Under the pieces are notes generated by a model. That model saw only the letters and a list, made by a program, of their open reading frames with translations. It did not search any database and was not told the DNA's origin. Positions 63,719 through 64,000 of a stretch of DNA of 64,000 nucleotides are shown piece by piece. Both the position numbers and the translations under genes were made by a program. Source of the stretch: Leucobacter ruminantium (GTDB lineage: Bacteria; Actinomycetota; Actinomycetes; Actinomycetales; Microbacteriaceae); contig NZ_JAGDYL010000003.1 of the NCBI RefSeq assembly GCF_017565705.1, forward strand, positions 33,982-97,981. The letters run 5' to 3'. The stretch's first letter is position 1. Each line of letters starts with the position of its first letter.

Positions 63719-64000
63719 GGATGTTCCTCCGGGGTCGGCGGTGGGGCCGATGCGCTCCCGGCCCTGGCTCAGTCTGGCATATCGCCCGACGGTGCGGACT
63801 GTCGCCCGTGAACGGTTCGCGGCGCTGCGACTGTGCGGTATGTTCACACGTTCCCAGTCGTACGAGAGCCGAGGCGGGCCGGCCTGCGGGTGAGGACGCA
63901 GGGCGCACACCGGCCGCGGTCGCGACCATACGAACGTCGCGGGCCCCGGACACACAAGGGGAAAACGGGGCGCGGCCCAACAAAACGCGAGGGCCCAGAG
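63719..64000. other. Gene-free end of the window upstream of the aldehyde dehydrogenase
   Basis: The first 50 bases hold the minus-strand leader of the aldehyde dehydrogenase gene. The remainder, to the window end, has no gene with a ribosome-binding site or recognisable product and no terminator-like hairpin. It may be the regulatory region between this gene and the next one beyond the window. Confidence 0.55.

Overview
The window is a high-GC chromosomal segment of an actinobacterium. The glmS-acpS-tsaE-tsaB-rimI-tsaD order, a second IMP-dehydrogenase-like gene (guaB3), a CIRCE-controlled groES, DUF485/actP, DUF3817 and DUF6350 proteins, and many GTG/TTG starts overlapping the previous stop (NTGA) point to the Microbacteriaceae. 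A Leucobacter-like member is my best guess, but this is inference from gene content, not a database result. Almost everything looks like core chromosome. I saw no insertion sequence, prophage, CRISPR array, tRNA or rRNA.

Layout. 1-4800: partial glmS, acpS, and the threonylcarbamoyladenosine set tsaE-tsaB-rimI-tsaD as a tightly overlapping operon. 4.9-7.3 kb: two proline-rich DUF4190 membrane proteins flanking a THUMP-like methyltransferase. 7.4-10.5 kb: CIRCE-groES, a rarD-like transporter and guaB. 10.6-15.7 kb: a GAF-LuxR regulator divergent from a propionyl/acetyl-CoA synthetase with DUF485 and an acetate symporter (short-chain fatty acid uptake and activation). 15.8-20 kb: guaB3, SURF1, DUF3817, guaA. 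20.2-23.6 kb: an XRE-cupin regulator, an NhaC antiporter and a class V aminotransferase. 23.7-29 kb: NYN-LOTUS RNase-like protein, Bax inhibitor-1, GDPD, acyltransferase, asparaginase. 29.1-36.8 kb: PcrA/UvrD helicase, two MFS carriers, an ornithine-cyclodeaminase-like enzyme and a PucR regulator. 36.9-40.2 kb: a nitroreductase-like plus adenylate-ligase pair with a TetR regulator. 40.5-42.6 kb: sucCD. 43-50.5 kb: a MetE-fold protein, a GAP-family membrane protein, a two-component system, a TIGR01777 epimerase with DUF4166, and a DUF6350 membrane protein. 50.5-54 kb: TPP riboswitch and thiamine ABC genes, with a kinase-like P-loop protein where thiQ would be expected. 54-56.3 kb: metNIQ on the minus strand. 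56.4-59.4 kb: OsmC, purN, purH. 59.5-64 kb: small membrane protein, META lipoprotein, class II aldolase with a CbbY-like phosphatase, and a dioxovalerate-type aldehyde dehydrogenase.

The most striking signal is not a gene. The octamer GAGGGATC/GATCCCTC, usually extended to GCGAGGGATC, occurs about 60 times on the two strands together, against roughly two or three expected from base composition. It lies in genes in all reading frames and in intergenic DNA. Head-to-head copies form perfect palindromes, two of which look like transcription terminators (59874-59901, 62141-62178). It behaves like a genome-wide iterated DNA signal, comparable to HIP1, DNA uptake sequences or Chi. Other non-gene structures include duplicated 3' ends of guaA and sucD around small hairpins, a perfect 19-bp inverted repeat at 42811-42862, a family of GAGCGAG-type intergenic inverted repeats, and an 11-mer AAGATATGCCC shared by the osmC and purH leaders.
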